Below are positions 41,859-52,696 of a stretch of 64,000 nt of DNA, piece by piece. The notes below the pieces were generated by a model that searched no databases, was not told the DNA's origin, and worked only from the letters and a program-made list of their open reading frames with translations. Where the stretch lies: NCBI GenBank assembly GCA_039923495.1, contig JBDTCO010000064.1:1-64000 (forward strand). The letters are read 5' to 3'. Position 1 is the stretch's first letter, and every line of letters begins with the position of its first letter. The stretch comes from JBDTCO01 sp039923495. Lineage in GTDB: Bacteria > Myxococcota_A > Polyangia > Palsa-1104. The position numbers and the translations under genes were made by a program.

Positions 41859-44350
41859 AGAACACCGACTCGCTCCGTCCTCCCGCGCCGTGGATCGTTC
41901 GCTACGCGCGCTTTCTGCACGCGCGCACCACCGCGGTGATCCTGATCTGCCTCGCGCTGACCGGTATCGCGGTCGGGCTCTCGTCGCGGCTGACCATCTC
42001 CACCGAGTGGTATGCCGTGCTGCCGCGTGGCTATCCGTCCGTCGAGGACCTCCACAAGCTCATGGCCCGCATCGGTTCGACGGCCTCGCTCACCGTCGGC
42101 GTCGAGTCCCCGGATCGTGAAGCGAACCAGAAGTTCGCCGATGCCTTCGTCGTCGCGCTGCAGAAGGAGATGGGCCCGCAGATCGCGAACGTCGACTACA
42201 AGGTCGATGCGCTCACGCGCTTTTATCGCAAGCACGCCGCGGTGTACCTGCCCGAGAAGGACCTCCTCGCCATCGACGAGGACCTGAAGGCCGGCATCAC
42301 CGAGAAGAAGCTCGCGGCCTCACCCGTCCCGTACGACCTCGACCTCGATGACGAGCCGCCCGCGGCCGCGAAGAAGGGCGGGCTCGGCGACATCACCAGG
42401 CGGCTCGACGAGGCGCAGGGCGACCTGAAGCGCTTCGTGAACGGCTACTACGCGTCTCCGGACGGCAAGCTCATCGCAATCTTCATCCGGCCGCGTGCAT
42501 CGGGTGCCGATGCGAAGGTCGCGCGCGCCTTCGTCGAGCACGTGCGGCAGGTCGGCGAGAGCCTCCATCCGGCGTCGTTCAACCCCGCGATGAAGTTCTC
42601 GTTCACCGGTGCCTACTACGTCGGGCTCGACGAGCAGGACGCCGTGAAGCGTGATCTCGTGTCGACGGCTGGCCTGTGCATCGGGCTCATCGGCGTTGCG
42701 GTCACCATCTACTTCCGGCGCATCCGCGTCATCGCGCTCCTCGGCGCCACGCTCGTCTGCGGCTGCGCGTGGGCATTCGGGCTCGCCGCCGTCGCGGTCG
42801 GCTACCTCAACATCCAGACGGCGTTCCTTGGATCGATCATCATGGGGACCGGCATCAACTACGGCGTCATCCTCCTCGCGCGCTACCTCGAGGAGCGACG
42901 CCGCGGTGCCGAGCCGGAGGACTCGCTCGCCCGCGCGCTCGGTGGCACGTGGCTCGCCACGCTCACGGCCGCGGGTACGACGGCGGTCTCGTTCGGCACG
43001 CTCCTCATCGCGCAGATCTCGTCGTTCCGTCACTTCGCGATCATCGGTGGCGGCGGCATCCTGTTCTGCTGGCTGCTATCGTTCACGCTGCTGCCCGCGC
43101 TGCTCGTCATGTCGGAGCGCCTCTCGCCGACCGTGCGCCACACCGGTGGCGGCGCGCACTGGCCGAGCTTCCTCGTGGAGCTACCGCTCAAGTTTCCGCG
43201 GACGGTGCTCGTGATCGCACTCGCGTTCTCGGCGGTCTCGGTCGTGGTGTTCGTGCGCTTCCTGCCGGACGCGCTCGAGACCGACAGCCGCAACCTGCGC
43301 AACAAGGAGCACGGCGAGACGAGCACTGCGCGTCTCGACAAACGTGTAGCCGATATTCGTAAGCAATCGATGACGCCGGCGTTCGTCGTCACCGACAGCC
43401 TCGAGGAGGCCAAGGAGGTCTGCGCGAAGATGGACGACTGGGTCGCGCGCGAAGGCGAGGCCAAGGCGCCCATCAAGACCTGCAGATCCATCTATTCGAT
43501 GCTGCCGAAGGACGCCGCGAAGAAGCTCGTCATCGCGCACCGGATCGCCGATCGCATCGACGCGCTACCGGTCGATGCGCTCTCACCCGAGGACAGGAAG
43601 ACTGTCGATGAGCTGCGCTCCGAGATCGTCTTCGAGGACGTGCAGCTCAAGGATCTGCCCGAGGAGCTCGTGCGGCCGTTCCGCGAGGTCTCGGGCGAGG
43701 TGGGCCGCCTCGTCGCCATCTACCCACCCAACGGTCGCGATCTCGCCGTGCAGGAGTACCTCTTCGCCTTCACCGACGCGATCCGTCGGATCGACCTCGG
43801 TCACGGTCGGGTCGTCACTTCGTCGGGGGACGCGGTCATCTTCTCCGACATCCTTCGCATGATCACGCACGATGCACCGCGCACCACCGCGCTCGCGTTC
43901 GTGTGCGTGATCCTCTTCGTGTTCCTCGCGCTACGAGGGGGCCGTTCGACCGCACACGTGACCGGCGCGCTCGTCATCGGCGTGCTGTGGATGGTCGGCA
44001 TCGCCTCGATGGACAAGGTGAAGATCAACTTCTTCAACTTCGTCGCGCTGCCCACCACCTTTGGCATCGCGGTCGACTACACCATCAACCTCTACACCCG
44101 CTTCCACGACGCGAAGGTGAGCGACGACGCAGAGGGCAGGCTCTCGCGTCTGCGCATCGCGCTCCGCGAGACCGGCGGCGCCATCTTCCTGTGCTCGGTC
44201 ACCACCATCATCGGCTATGGGACGCTCATCATCGCCGACAACCGCGCGCTCGTGTCCTTCGGCAAGCTCGCGATCCTCGGCGAGGTCACCTGCGTGATCG
44301 CGGCGCTCATCCTTTTGCCCGCGACGCTGCTCCTCGACAAGAAATCCTAG
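41855..44350 (+). CDS. RND-superfamily permease, MMPL/HpnN type
   Basis: An 831-residue permease with the duplicated MMPL plan: TM1 (TTAVILICLALTGIAVGLSS), a ~240-residue periplasmic loop, TM2-6 (including GSIIMGTGINYGVILLARYL), a second loop and TM8-12 ending VTTIIGYGTLIIADNRALVS. The first periplasmic loop is acidic (DLDLDDEPPAAAKKG). The partner UPF0104 protein and the size match hopanoid-associated HpnN, which moves hopanoids to the outer membrane, but no hopanoid enzyme is in the window, so lipid class is open. It is the last gene of the YihY-deacetylase-UPF0104 run, overlapping the previous stop by 4 nt. Confidence 0.9.
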   Translation: MKNTDSLRPPAPWIVRYARFLHARTTAVILICLALTGIAVGLSSRLTISTEWYAVLPRGYPSVEDLHKLMARIGSTASLTVGVESPDREANQKFADAFVVALQKEMGPQIANVDYKVDALTRFYRKHAAVYLPEKDLLAIDEDLKAGITEKKLAASPVPYDLDLDDEPPAAAKKGGLGDITRRLDEAQGDLKRFVNGYYASPDGKLIAIFIRPRASGADAKVARAFVEHVRQVGESLHPASFNPAMKFSFTGAYYVGLDEQDAVKRDLVSTAGLCIGLIGVAVTIYFRRIRVIALLGATLVCGCAWAFGLAAVAVGYLNIQTAFLGSIIMGTGINYGVILLARYLEERRRGAEPEDSLARALGGTWLATLTAAGTTAVSFGTLLIAQISSFRHFAIIGGGGILFCWLLSFTLLPALLVMSERLSPTVRHTGGGAHWPSFLVELPLKFPRTVLVIALAFSAVSVVVFVRFLPDALETDSRNLRNKEHGETSTARLDKRVADIRKQSMTPAFVVTDSLEEAKEVCAKMDDWVAREGEAKAPIKTCRSIYSMLPKDAAKKLVIAHRIADRIDALPVDALSPEDRKTVDELRSEIVFEDVQLKDLPEELVRPFREVSGEVGRLVAIYPPNGRDLAVQEYLFAFTDAIRRIDLGHGRVVTSSGDAVIFSDILRMITHDAPRTTALAFVCVILFVFLALRGGRSTAHVTGALVIGVLWMVGIASMDKVKINFFNFVALPTTFGIAVDYTINLYTRFHDAKVSDDAEGRLSRLRIALRETGGAIFLCSVTTIIGYGTLIIADNRALVSFGKLAILGEVTCVIAALILLPATLLLDKKS

Positions 44351-44460
44351 CGGCGACGGCGGCGCAGGTCGTCGAGCGCTGCGTTCACCGCGATGCGCGC
44401 GGATGGCGCGACGAGCGGGATGCCCGCGCCGGGAGGAACGCTGCCGACGCCGCGTAGAGC
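44347..44460 (-). pseudogene. Possible C-terminal remnant of a CrtI-like FAD oxidoreductase
   Basis: On the minus strand a 37-codon open stretch with no start codon reads GVGSVPPGAGIPLVAPSARI and ends in an arginine run before TAG. The pattern G-x-x-x-PPGAGIP-x(4)-SARIA resembles the last FAD-binding segment of phytoene-desaturase-like enzymes (usually HPGAGIP...SA). An in-frame TGA immediately upstream (44461-44463) cuts it off. It overlaps the stop codon of the MMPL gene and lies in the 130-nt gap between convergent genes. If real, it is what is left of a deleted isoprenoid or carotenoid gene; chance resemblance is possible. Confidence 0.3.
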
Positions 44461-44480
44461 TCAGATGACGACCGCCGGCT

Positions 44481-46262
44481 TCAAGGGCAGTGCACGGGGC
44501 GCGGCATCGGCACGTCGACGCGACGACGGACGAGGTCGAAGAGGCCGGGCTCGCTCGGGAGCAGGACCCCTCCATGGGCGTGCAGCGCCTCCTCGAGGAC
44601 CGCGCGTACCGTGCCGAGCGTGAGCGATGGCGTCGCGGGCCGGACGAGCATCCCGTCGCCACCGCTCGCGAGGAAGTCGACGGTGCCGATGCGATAGTGG
44701 GCTGCGCGGTCGATGGGCTTGCCGTTCGTGAGCGTCAGTGTCGTCTTTTCGTGACCGGCCTCGCACACGCAGACGACGTGTAGCCCCGAGTACGAGAGCG
44801 CGCCGAAGGGGCTCGCGAGGTTGTGCTCGGCGAGCGCGTACAGCTCGGCACCGGTGAGGTCGATGGCGATGACGACGTTGTCGAACGGGAACGTCTCGTA
44901 CAGCGCGCCGTACGTCAGCGGGCCGACGGGGAGCGAGGCGCGGATGCCGCCCGCGTTCATGATGCCGACGTCGGCCTTCGTGGCGCGACGCAGCGCATCC
45001 GCGAAGAAGTTCCCGAGCGGGCTCTCGCTCGAGTACTCGGTGGGAAGACCGACGGGCAGCGTGACGCCGACGGGTCGATCGGCGAGCGCGTGCGCGCGAG
45101 CGAGATCCGCGGCGATCGCCGCGGTCACGGCAGCGTCCGGCGACACGAGCCCGAAGTACGAGGCCTGGTGCGCCGTCGCGTCGTCGGGCGGCGCGCAGCG
45201 CTCGTGATCGTCGTAGCGGGCGCACACCTCGATGGAGCGCTCGATCTCGAAGCGACCCGTCGGCGTTGCGCTCTTTCCGTGGCCGCTCACATGCAACGTG
45301 ACGTGCGAGAGGTAGTGCCCGTTCTGACCGGACTGGATGACCGGGATGCCGTCGATGATCATCGTGTTTGGCTGGTGCGTGTGGCCGGCGACGATCGCCG
45401 AGACGCGGATGCCGCCCTTGCGTGCCTCGGTGGCGAACGCGTGCGCGAGCACCTCGATCTCGGAGTCGCGCGTGCAGTGGTCGAGGGCATCGTGGTCGCG
45501 ATCGGTGAGCGCGCGCTGCGAGCGATCGCACTCCGCGCCGGCGTGCACGGTCACGACGATGACGCGGGCACCATGGGCGCGGGCTTGCCGCGCCGCGGCG
45601 AGGAGCGCGGGTGCCAGCGGGCCCACGACGAGCCCCTCGAGGTTCGCGCGGATCGTCGTCTCGAAGAGGCTCTCGCTGGTGCCGCCGACGATGCCGACCG
45701 GGATGCCGTCGACGTTCCTGATGATGTACGTGGGGAACGGGTGCGTGCCATCGGCGAGCGTGATGTTGGCGCCGAGCAGCGGGAAGGTCGCTTCCTTCAT
45801 CCGTGACTTCAGCGCGCCGCGCGGATCTTCGCCCGCGGCCGTGGGCGTGGGCGCGGGACCGGCGGGGCCGTAGTCGAACTCGTGGTTGCCGACCGCCGCG
45901 GCTGCATAGCCGAGCTGGTCGAGGCCGCGCAGCATCGACGCACCCTCGGTCTGGTTGGACGCGAGCGTGCCCTGGAACAGATCGCCGCCGTCGACGAGGA
46001 GCACGCGGCCGGGGTAGTGCGCACGTGCGTTCGCGAGGAAGCCGCCGAGCAGCGCGAGCCCGCCACCGAGGATCGGGTGCGCGGGATCTGCGCTCACGCC
46101 GTGCCGCCACAGGGATGGCTCGAGGTGCCCATGGATGTCGGTGGTGGCGTAGAGCTCGATCGACTTGTCGGCCGCCCGATCAGCAACGCGATCGGCGGCC
46201 CGCGCGGCAGGCAGGCCGAGCACGCAAGCGAGAGCGAACGAAGTCACGGCCGCGCGACGCAT
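44481..46262 (-). CDS. 5'-nucleotidase / UshA-family metallophosphatase, secreted
   Basis: A 593-residue periplasmic enzyme with signal peptide (MRRAAVTSFALACVLGLPAA). The N-terminal metallophosphoesterase domain carries the metal ligands in order: LYATTDIHGHLEP, VDGGDLFQGT, AAVGNHEFDYG, VTVHAGAE and VAGHTHQPN. The C-terminal nucleotide-binding domain (PF02872) shows EYSSESPLGNFFADALRRA, NAGGIRASLP, YETFPFDNVVIAIDLTG and YRIGTVDFLASGGDGM. It probably releases phosphate from extracellular nucleotides or UDP-sugars. It has a 42-nt divergent gap to tilS containing a perfect 9-bp inverted repeat, and it converges with the MMPL gene. Confidence 0.93.
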   Translation of the reverse strand: MRRAAVTSFALACVLGLPAARAADRVADRAADKSIELYATTDIHGHLEPSLWRHGVSADPAHPILGGGLALLGGFLANARAHYPGRVLLVDGGDLFQGTLASNQTEGASMLRGLDQLGYAAAAVGNHEFDYGPAGPAPTPTAAGEDPRGALKSRMKEATFPLLGANITLADGTHPFPTYIIRNVDGIPVGIVGGTSESLFETTIRANLEGLVVGPLAPALLAAARQARAHGARVIVVTVHAGAECDRSQRALTDRDHDALDHCTRDSEIEVLAHAFATEARKGGIRVSAIVAGHTHQPNTMIIDGIPVIQSGQNGHYLSHVTLHVSGHGKSATPTGRFEIERSIEVCARYDDHERCAPPDDATAHQASYFGLVSPDAAVTAAIAADLARAHALADRPVGVTLPVGLPTEYSSESPLGNFFADALRRATKADVGIMNAGGIRASLPVGPLTYGALYETFPFDNVVIAIDLTGAELYALAEHNLASPFGALSYSGLHVVCVCEAGHEKTTLTLTNGKPIDRAAHYRIGTVDFLASGGDGMLVRPATPSLTLGTVRAVLEEALHAHGGVLLPSEPGLFDLVRRRVDVPMPRPVHCP

Positions 46263-46273
46263 CGGTCGAATAA

Positions 46274-46295
46274 CTAGCACGAAGGATCGTGCTAG
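46274..46295. promoter_or_regulatory. Perfect 9-bp inverted repeat between 5'-nucleotidase and tilS
   Basis: CTAGCACGA-AGGA-TCGTGCTAG (arms 46274-46282 and 46287-46295, 4-nt loop) lies 12 nt from the 5'-nucleotidase ATG and 9 nt from the tilS GTG. It is symmetric for both divergent genes, so it can be an operator or a leader hairpin that blocks either ribosome site. It contains CTAG on both ends. Confidence 0.55.
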
Positions 46296-46304
46296 CGTCG
46301 GGCC

Positions 46305-47717
46305 GTGAACGCCCGGAAGCAGAGCTCTTCGCGTGCACGCCGCAGCACAGCCGATCCCGTCACGGTGGTCGCCGAGGTGCGGCGCGCCGTCTCGCTCGCG
46401 CTCGGGGAGGGTGGGCTCCGTCCGTCGAACGGTCACGTGCTGCTCGCGCTGTCCGGCGGTCCCGACTCGCGCGTGCTCCTCGACGTGCTCGTCGCGCTGA
46501 AGGAGGAGCACCAGCTCGCGCTCGACGTGTGTGTCGTCGATCATGGCCTCCGCAATGGCTCTGCGCGCGAGGCGCAGGGCGCGCTCGAGGTCGCGCATCA
46601 CCTCGGCGTCGCGGGCACGGTGGAGCGCGTGAACCTCGTCGACAAGTCGCCGCGTGGCGCGCGCGATGCCCGCTACGGGGCGCTCGCTCGCGCGGCCGTC
46701 GCGTGCGGCGCCGAGGCCATCGTGCTCGGCCACACCGCATCGGATCAGGCAGAGACCCTCATCGACCACCTGCTCCGCGGTGCGGGCTCGCGCGGGCTGG
46801 GTGCGATGGCGCCCAGGCGCATGCTCGGCGCGCTGGCCGACGCGGGCGTGGCGACGGAGCACCTCTGCCTCGTGCGTCCGCTGCTCGAGGTCACGCGCGC
46901 GGAGGTCGAGGCATACGTCGAGCACGAGGGTCTCGGGGTGGTCCGCGATCCCACCAACGAGGACCTGCGCTACCGCCGCAGTCGCATCCGCCAGCGCGTG
47001 CTCCCGTTGCTGCGCGCAGAGCGCCCCGATCTCGATCGCGCGCTCGTGCGCCTGTCCGAGCGCCTGCGCCTCGACGCGGAGTACCTCGACGGCGAGGCCG
47101 CGCGAGCGAGGGCCACTTTCACCGTGCCCGGCGGTCTCGTCGACCTCGAGGGCATGAGCGGCCTGCACCTCGCGCTCCAGGCACGCATCCTCCGCGAGAT
47201 GTGCGAGGAGGTCGGCGTGCCCGGTGATCGCGTACCGCTCGATGCGCTGCTGCGCCTGTGTCGCGGGCGCCACGGCACCTCGCAGATCGATCTACCGCAG
47301 GGGCAGGTCGCGGAGCGCCGCTACAGCCGGCTGCGAATCGGTGAGCCACACCTCGTGCAGCCTGCACCGGACGAGGTGCCGGTGCGCGCCGCCGGGACGT
47401 ACGAGCTCGGCGCGCTCATCGTGCGCGTGCCGAAGAAGCTGCTGTCGTCCGGCGCCACGCTCGTGTTCCGCAGGCCGCGCGCGGGCGACCGGGTGGACAA
47501 GGGCAAGCTCTCCGATCTGCTGGTGGACAAGAAGGTCGCGCGGCCGGAGCGCGGGCGATTGTGGGCGCTGGCCGAGCAATCGGGCGCCGGGATCCCGGGC
47601 AGGGTCCGCTGGGTGGGCCTCGCGGCCGAGGGACCCGGGGCTGGCGGACTGGCCTGGGAATGGCCATCTTCGGGGCTACGGCCACGTGCCATCCGAGGGC
47701 GTCGCGCAGGGGAGTAG
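46305..47717 (+). CDS. tilS: tRNA(Ile)-lysidine synthase
   Basis: A 470-residue ATP-dependent enzyme that modifies the wobble C34 of the CAU-anticodon tRNA-Ile to lysidine, so that it reads AUA. The PP-loop is HVLLALSGGPDSRVLL, with further family segments CVVDHGLRNGSAREA, HTASDQAETLIDHLLRGAGS and VVRDPTNEDLRYRRSRIRQR, which places substrate and Mg2+ contacts. The C-terminal substrate-recognition domain (LVFRRPRAGDRV, KGKLSDLLVDKKVARPERG) is present. The start is GTG 46305, only 42 nt from the divergent 5'-nucleotidase. It opens the housekeeping cluster, 92 nt ahead of ftsH, an order known from many bacteria. Confidence 0.95.
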   Translation: MNARKQSSSRARRSTADPVTVVAEVRRAVSLALGEGGLRPSNGHVLLALSGGPDSRVLLDVLVALKEEHQLALDVCVVDHGLRNGSAREAQGALEVAHHLGVAGTVERVNLVDKSPRGARDARYGALARAAVACGAEAIVLGHTASDQAETLIDHLLRGAGSRGLGAMAPRRMLGALADAGVATEHLCLVRPLLEVTRAEVEAYVEHEGLGVVRDPTNEDLRYRRSRIRQRVLPLLRAERPDLDRALVRLSERLRLDAEYLDGEAARARATFTVPGGLVDLEGMSGLHLALQARILREMCEEVGVPGDRVPLDALLRLCRGRHGTSQIDLPQGQVAERRYSRLRIGEPHLVQPAPDEVPVRAAGTYELGALIVRVPKKLLSSGATLVFRRPRAGDRVDKGKLSDLLVDKKVARPERGRLWALAEQSGAGIPGRVRWVGLAAEGPGAGGLAWEWPSSGLRPRAIRGRRAGE

Positions 47718-47809
47718 CGCGCGTTGACGCGTGTAGAATCCATGCGATAACTTGCAGTTCGCGCAGCCGTGCTCACTTCAGCGGCCGCGCAAGATCGAGA
47801 GAGGTTCCG

Positions 47810-49741
<1,932 letters not shown>

Positions 49742-49793
49742 CGCCGTTCTCCTCGCCCGGTGCGGCGGTCGCCTCATCGGTGGACCGCTGTGC

Positions 49794-50564
49794 ATGGGGA
49801 TCCTCAACCTCACGCCCGACTCGTTCTCCGATGGCGGTCGTGGTCCGGATGCGAGCATCGCGCTCGCTCGCTCGTGGGGCAGCAACGTCGATATCGTCGA
49901 CGTCGGCGGCGAGTCGACGCGACCGCACGCGACGCCGGTCTCGCTCGAAGAGGAGCTCGCGCGGGTACTTCCGGTCGTCCGTGCGCTCGCTCCCCAGCTC
50001 ACGATCAGCATCGACACGTACAAGGCCGAGGTCGCCGCACAGACCATCGCTGCGGGTGCCGAGATCATCAACGACGTCTCGGGTGGCCTCATGGATCCGG
50101 CGCTCCTGGACGTCGTCGCGAGTACTGGCGCGTACGTGATCCTCGGTCACACGCGCGGCACGTCGGCCACGATGAACGACCTCGCCGATTATCGTGACGT
50201 GGTGGCCGAGGTGCGCGACGAGCTCGGCGCGCGCGTCGCGGCCGCGGGTGCGGCGGGGGTCGCTCCAGAACGAATCTTCGTCGATCCGGGCCTCGGCTTC
50301 GCGAAGCGCGCCGAGCACAACCTCACGCTGCTCGCACATCTCCACGAGCTCCGCACGCTGGGCTTTCCAATCGTGGTGGGACTCTCGCGCAAGCGCTTCC
50401 TCGCCGAGGTCGGCGGCATCTGGGCGATGGACGACCGCGAAGAGGCGACGGCTGCTGCGGGTGCGATCGCGGTGTGGAACGGCGCGGACGTGATCCGTGT
50501 TCACGACGTGACGAGACAGGCGCGATCGCTGCGCGTGGCAGGCGCGATCGTACGAAGCGGCTAG
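49794..50564 (+). CDS. folP: Dihydropteroate synthase
   Basis: The enzyme joins p-aminobenzoate and hydroxymethyl-dihydropterin pyrophosphate in folate synthesis. About 256 residues with the TIM-barrel landmarks MGILNLTPDSFSDGG, IVDVGGESTRPHA, ISIDTYKAEVA, INDVSGG, IFVDPGLGFAKRAEHN, VVGLSRKRFL and a closing IRVHDV. The usual HxxG is HTRG. The start is odd: the first canonical codon after ftsH ends is ATG 49794, exactly at the first beta-strand. Family members normally have 10-20 more residues, and plausible coding sequence (GGPLCM) continues in the same frame upstream with no ATG/GTG/TTG until inside ftsH (GTG 49647 and earlier). Confidence 0.93.
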   Translation: MGILNLTPDSFSDGGRGPDASIALARSWGSNVDIVDVGGESTRPHATPVSLEEELARVLPVVRALAPQLTISIDTYKAEVAAQTIAAGAEIINDVSGGLMDPALLDVVASTGAYVILGHTRGTSATMNDLADYRDVVAEVRDELGARVAAAGAAGVAPERIFVDPGLGFAKRAEHNLTLLAHLHELRTLGFPIVVGLSRKRFLAEVGGIWAMDDREEATAAAGAIAVWNGADVIRVHDVTRQARSLRVAGAIVRSG

Positions 50565-50773
50565 GATCCGCCACACCGACCCGGCCGTGCCGGTGCACGT
50601 GGTGAGACGGTGTCGTCGATGGCCCAGCAGAGCATTGCGCCGACGGGCTGGATGACGCTCGAGCTGCAGCTGGACGGTTTCGCGGTGGGCTCGAACGTGT
50701 GATCGGACGCTGGAACGAGCGCCAGGACCGCTTTGTCAGGCCGCGCGGACCTCCTCGGGGCTACCATGAGCCC
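50565..50773. other. 209-nt spacer between folP and cdaA
   Basis: No gene is clearly present. A 27-codon frame from ATG 50619 to TGA 50702 reads protein-like, and the GTG at 50699 overlapping it would extend CdaA by 25 atypical residues (Arg/Pro-rich). I regard both as chance. No terminator or operator with strong symmetry was seen. Confidence 0.4.
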
Positions 50774-51760
50774 GTGCTGTCGAATGCACTGGACTGGTTG
50801 CACGCGCTGACGCCACGCGAGGCCGTCGTGACGGTGCTCGACGTGCTCGTCGTGCAGTACATCGTCTATCGCGTGCTGACGCTGCTGCGCGGCACGCGCG
50901 CCGCGCAGATGCTGCTCGGGCTCACCGCTGTCGGTGCGGCGATCTTCGCGGCGAAGCAGCTCGAGCTCACCACGCTGTCGTGGCTGCTCGATCACGTGCT
51001 CAGCTTTTCCATCGTGTTCCTCATTGTCGTGTTCCAGCACGATCTGCGGCGCGCCCTCATGCGAATGGGCCAGGGGCTGTGGTTCACGTCGAGGACCTAC
51101 GAGCGCACCGAGGTCTTCGAGGAGGTCATCCGTGCGGCCGAGCGTCTCGCGCTCCTGCGCACCGGCGCGCTCATCGTCATCGAGCGCGACGCAGACCTCA
51201 CCGATCACCTCACCGAGCAGGGCATCGAGGTCCGCGCCAAGGTCTCCGAAGAGCTGCTCGTCGCCATCTTCCTGCCCGACGCAGAGAACAAGCTCCACGA
51301 CGGTGCGGTCATCATCAAGGAGCTACGCATCTCGCAGGCCGCCGCCGTGCTGCCGCTGTCCGCCAACGCGCGCCTCGACAAGGCGCTCGGCACGCGACAC
51401 CGCGCAGCCATCGGCGTCACCGAGGAGACCGACGCCGTGTCGGTCGTCGTCTCCGAGGAGCGCGGCACTATCTCGCTGTGCTTCGGCGGCAACGTCGCGC
51501 GCGATCTGGACGCGGCCACGCTGCGCAAGGCGCTGCTCGGGCTCTTCCAGAAGGACAACAAGCTCGCGCGACGTCGTCGCACCGCCACGCAGCCCGTGCG
51601 CAAGACCGGTCAGTACGACACCGCGCGTTCCCGTCCGAGCCAGCGCATGCCGATCGTCCGAGCGCCGCGCATCGACACCGACCCCGACGGTGACGGCTCG
51701 ACCACCAGCACCGCCGACGTCGAGGTGAAGAGCATCGTCCCCGACACGGAGAGCCACTGA
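50774..51760 (+). CDS. cdaA: Diadenylate cyclase CdaA
   Basis: A 328-residue membrane enzyme that makes c-di-AMP from two ATP. Three TM helices occupy about 15-105 (TVLDVLVVQYIVYRVLTLLR, LLGLTAVGAAIFAAKQ, FSIVFLIVVFQHDLRRALMR). The DAC domain follows, with the catalytic HDGAVII (DGA 176-178) and TRHRAAIGVTEETDAVSVVV (RHR 208-210). A ~55-residue Arg/Pro/Thr-rich tail is extra compared with Firmicutes CdaA. The GTG at 50774 puts TM1 near the start, as in the family. It overlaps cdaR (TGATG), and the gene trio is the same as in Firmicutes. Confidence 0.94.
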   Translation: MLSNALDWLHALTPREAVVTVLDVLVVQYIVYRVLTLLRGTRAAQMLLGLTAVGAAIFAAKQLELTTLSWLLDHVLSFSIVFLIVVFQHDLRRALMRMGQGLWFTSRTYERTEVFEEVIRAAERLALLRTGALIVIERDADLTDHLTEQGIEVRAKVSEELLVAIFLPDAENKLHDGAVIIKELRISQAAAVLPLSANARLDKALGTRHRAAIGVTEETDAVSVVVSEERGTISLCFGGNVARDLDAATLRKALLGLFQKDNKLARRRRTATQPVRKTGQYDTARSRPSQRMPIVRAPRIDTDPDGDGSTTSTADVEVKSIVPDTESH

Positions 51761-52695
51761 TGCGCGCCGCGGTCTGGCGGGCGCTGACCCACGACATCCC
51801 GCTCAAGCTCGCCGCGCTGGTCATCGCCATCGCGCTGTTCGTCGTCGTGCGCAGCGACAAGGACTCGGCGACTGGTGTGTTCGTGCGCGTCATCTACACG
51901 CTGCCGACCGATCGCGTGCTCGTCTCGGACCCGGTGTCGGAGGTGAAGCTCGCGATCCGCGGCCCGTGGACCAAGATCCAGAAGCTCGACGAGCGCGAGC
52001 TCGAGCCCATCCGCATCGATCTGTCGCGCACGAAGGAGTCGGTGCTCCACTTCTCGGAGAGCATGGTCAGCCTGCCCGCCGGTCTGCGCGTCGTGTCGAT
52101 GGTGCCGACCCAGACCAAGCTCGACTTCGAGCCGCGCGCCGAGCGAGACGTCCCCGTGCAGCCGCTCCTCGAAGGGCAGCCGCGCGACGGCTTTCGCGTC
52201 GCTTCGATCACGGTGGAGCCGGATCACGTGCGCATCGCCGGCCCGAAGCGGGTCATCGCTCACATCGAGCGGGTGACGACGAGGCCGTTCCGCATCGAGG
52301 ACGCCACCGGCGCCGTGCGCGATAGCATCTCGCTCGAGGCGCCGCCGCGCACCGTGCAGTACCTGAACGCGGGCTCGGTCACGGTCACTGCCGACGTTCG
52401 GCCCGCCATCGTCGAGCGCTCGCTGGACGGCGTGAAGATCGGGGTCGCGGGGCTGACGCACCTCGATGCCGACGTCGACCCGAAGGTGGCGCAGGTCATC
52501 CTGCGCGGTCCGTTCGATCTCGTGCGGCGCGTGTCGCCCACCTCTATTCAGCTCGTGCTCGATGCTCGGCTCGAGGACGGTCGGCCGCCCGCGCTCTACA
52601 AGAAGCGCATCGACGTGACGGGGCTCCCATCGGGTGTCGCCGCCGAGGTCAGGCCGGATACCGCGCTGCTTTCTACGCGGCACCACCGGGAGTAG
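51760..52695 (+). CDS. cdaR: CdaA regulator, YbbR-domain protein
   Basis: A 311-residue protein with one N-terminal TM helix (LKLAALVIAIALFVVV) and an extracytoplasmic part of three or four YbbR repeats. Their cores are visible as DPVSEVKLAIRGPWTKIQKL, VEPDHVRIAGPKRVIAHIER and DPKVAQVILRGPFDLVRRVS, each with the G-P-x-x-x-[LI] turn of the family. YbbR/CdaR binds CdaA and modulates c-di-AMP output. It overlaps cdaA (shared A at 51760) and ends 1 nt before glmM, so the three proteins are co-translated and probably form one complex at the membrane. Confidence 0.93.
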   Translation: MRAAVWRALTHDIPLKLAALVIAIALFVVVRSDKDSATGVFVRVIYTLPTDRVLVSDPVSEVKLAIRGPWTKIQKLDERELEPIRIDLSRTKESVLHFSESMVSLPAGLRVVSMVPTQTKLDFEPRAERDVPVQPLLEGQPRDGFRVASITVEPDHVRIAGPKRVIAHIERVTTRPFRIEDATGAVRDSISLEAPPRTVQYLNAGSVTVTADVRPAIVERSLDGVKIGVAGLTHLDADVDPKVAQVILRGPFDLVRRVSPTSIQLVLDARLEDGRPPALYKKRIDVTGLPSGVAAEVRPDTALLSTRHHRE

Positions 52696-52696
52696 G

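Noticed and set aside
50619..50702. 27-codon plus-strand frame ahead of cdaA, overlapping a GTG
   Set aside because: Reads protein-like but is too short, has no clear ribosome site and no homology can be judged; treated as chance.
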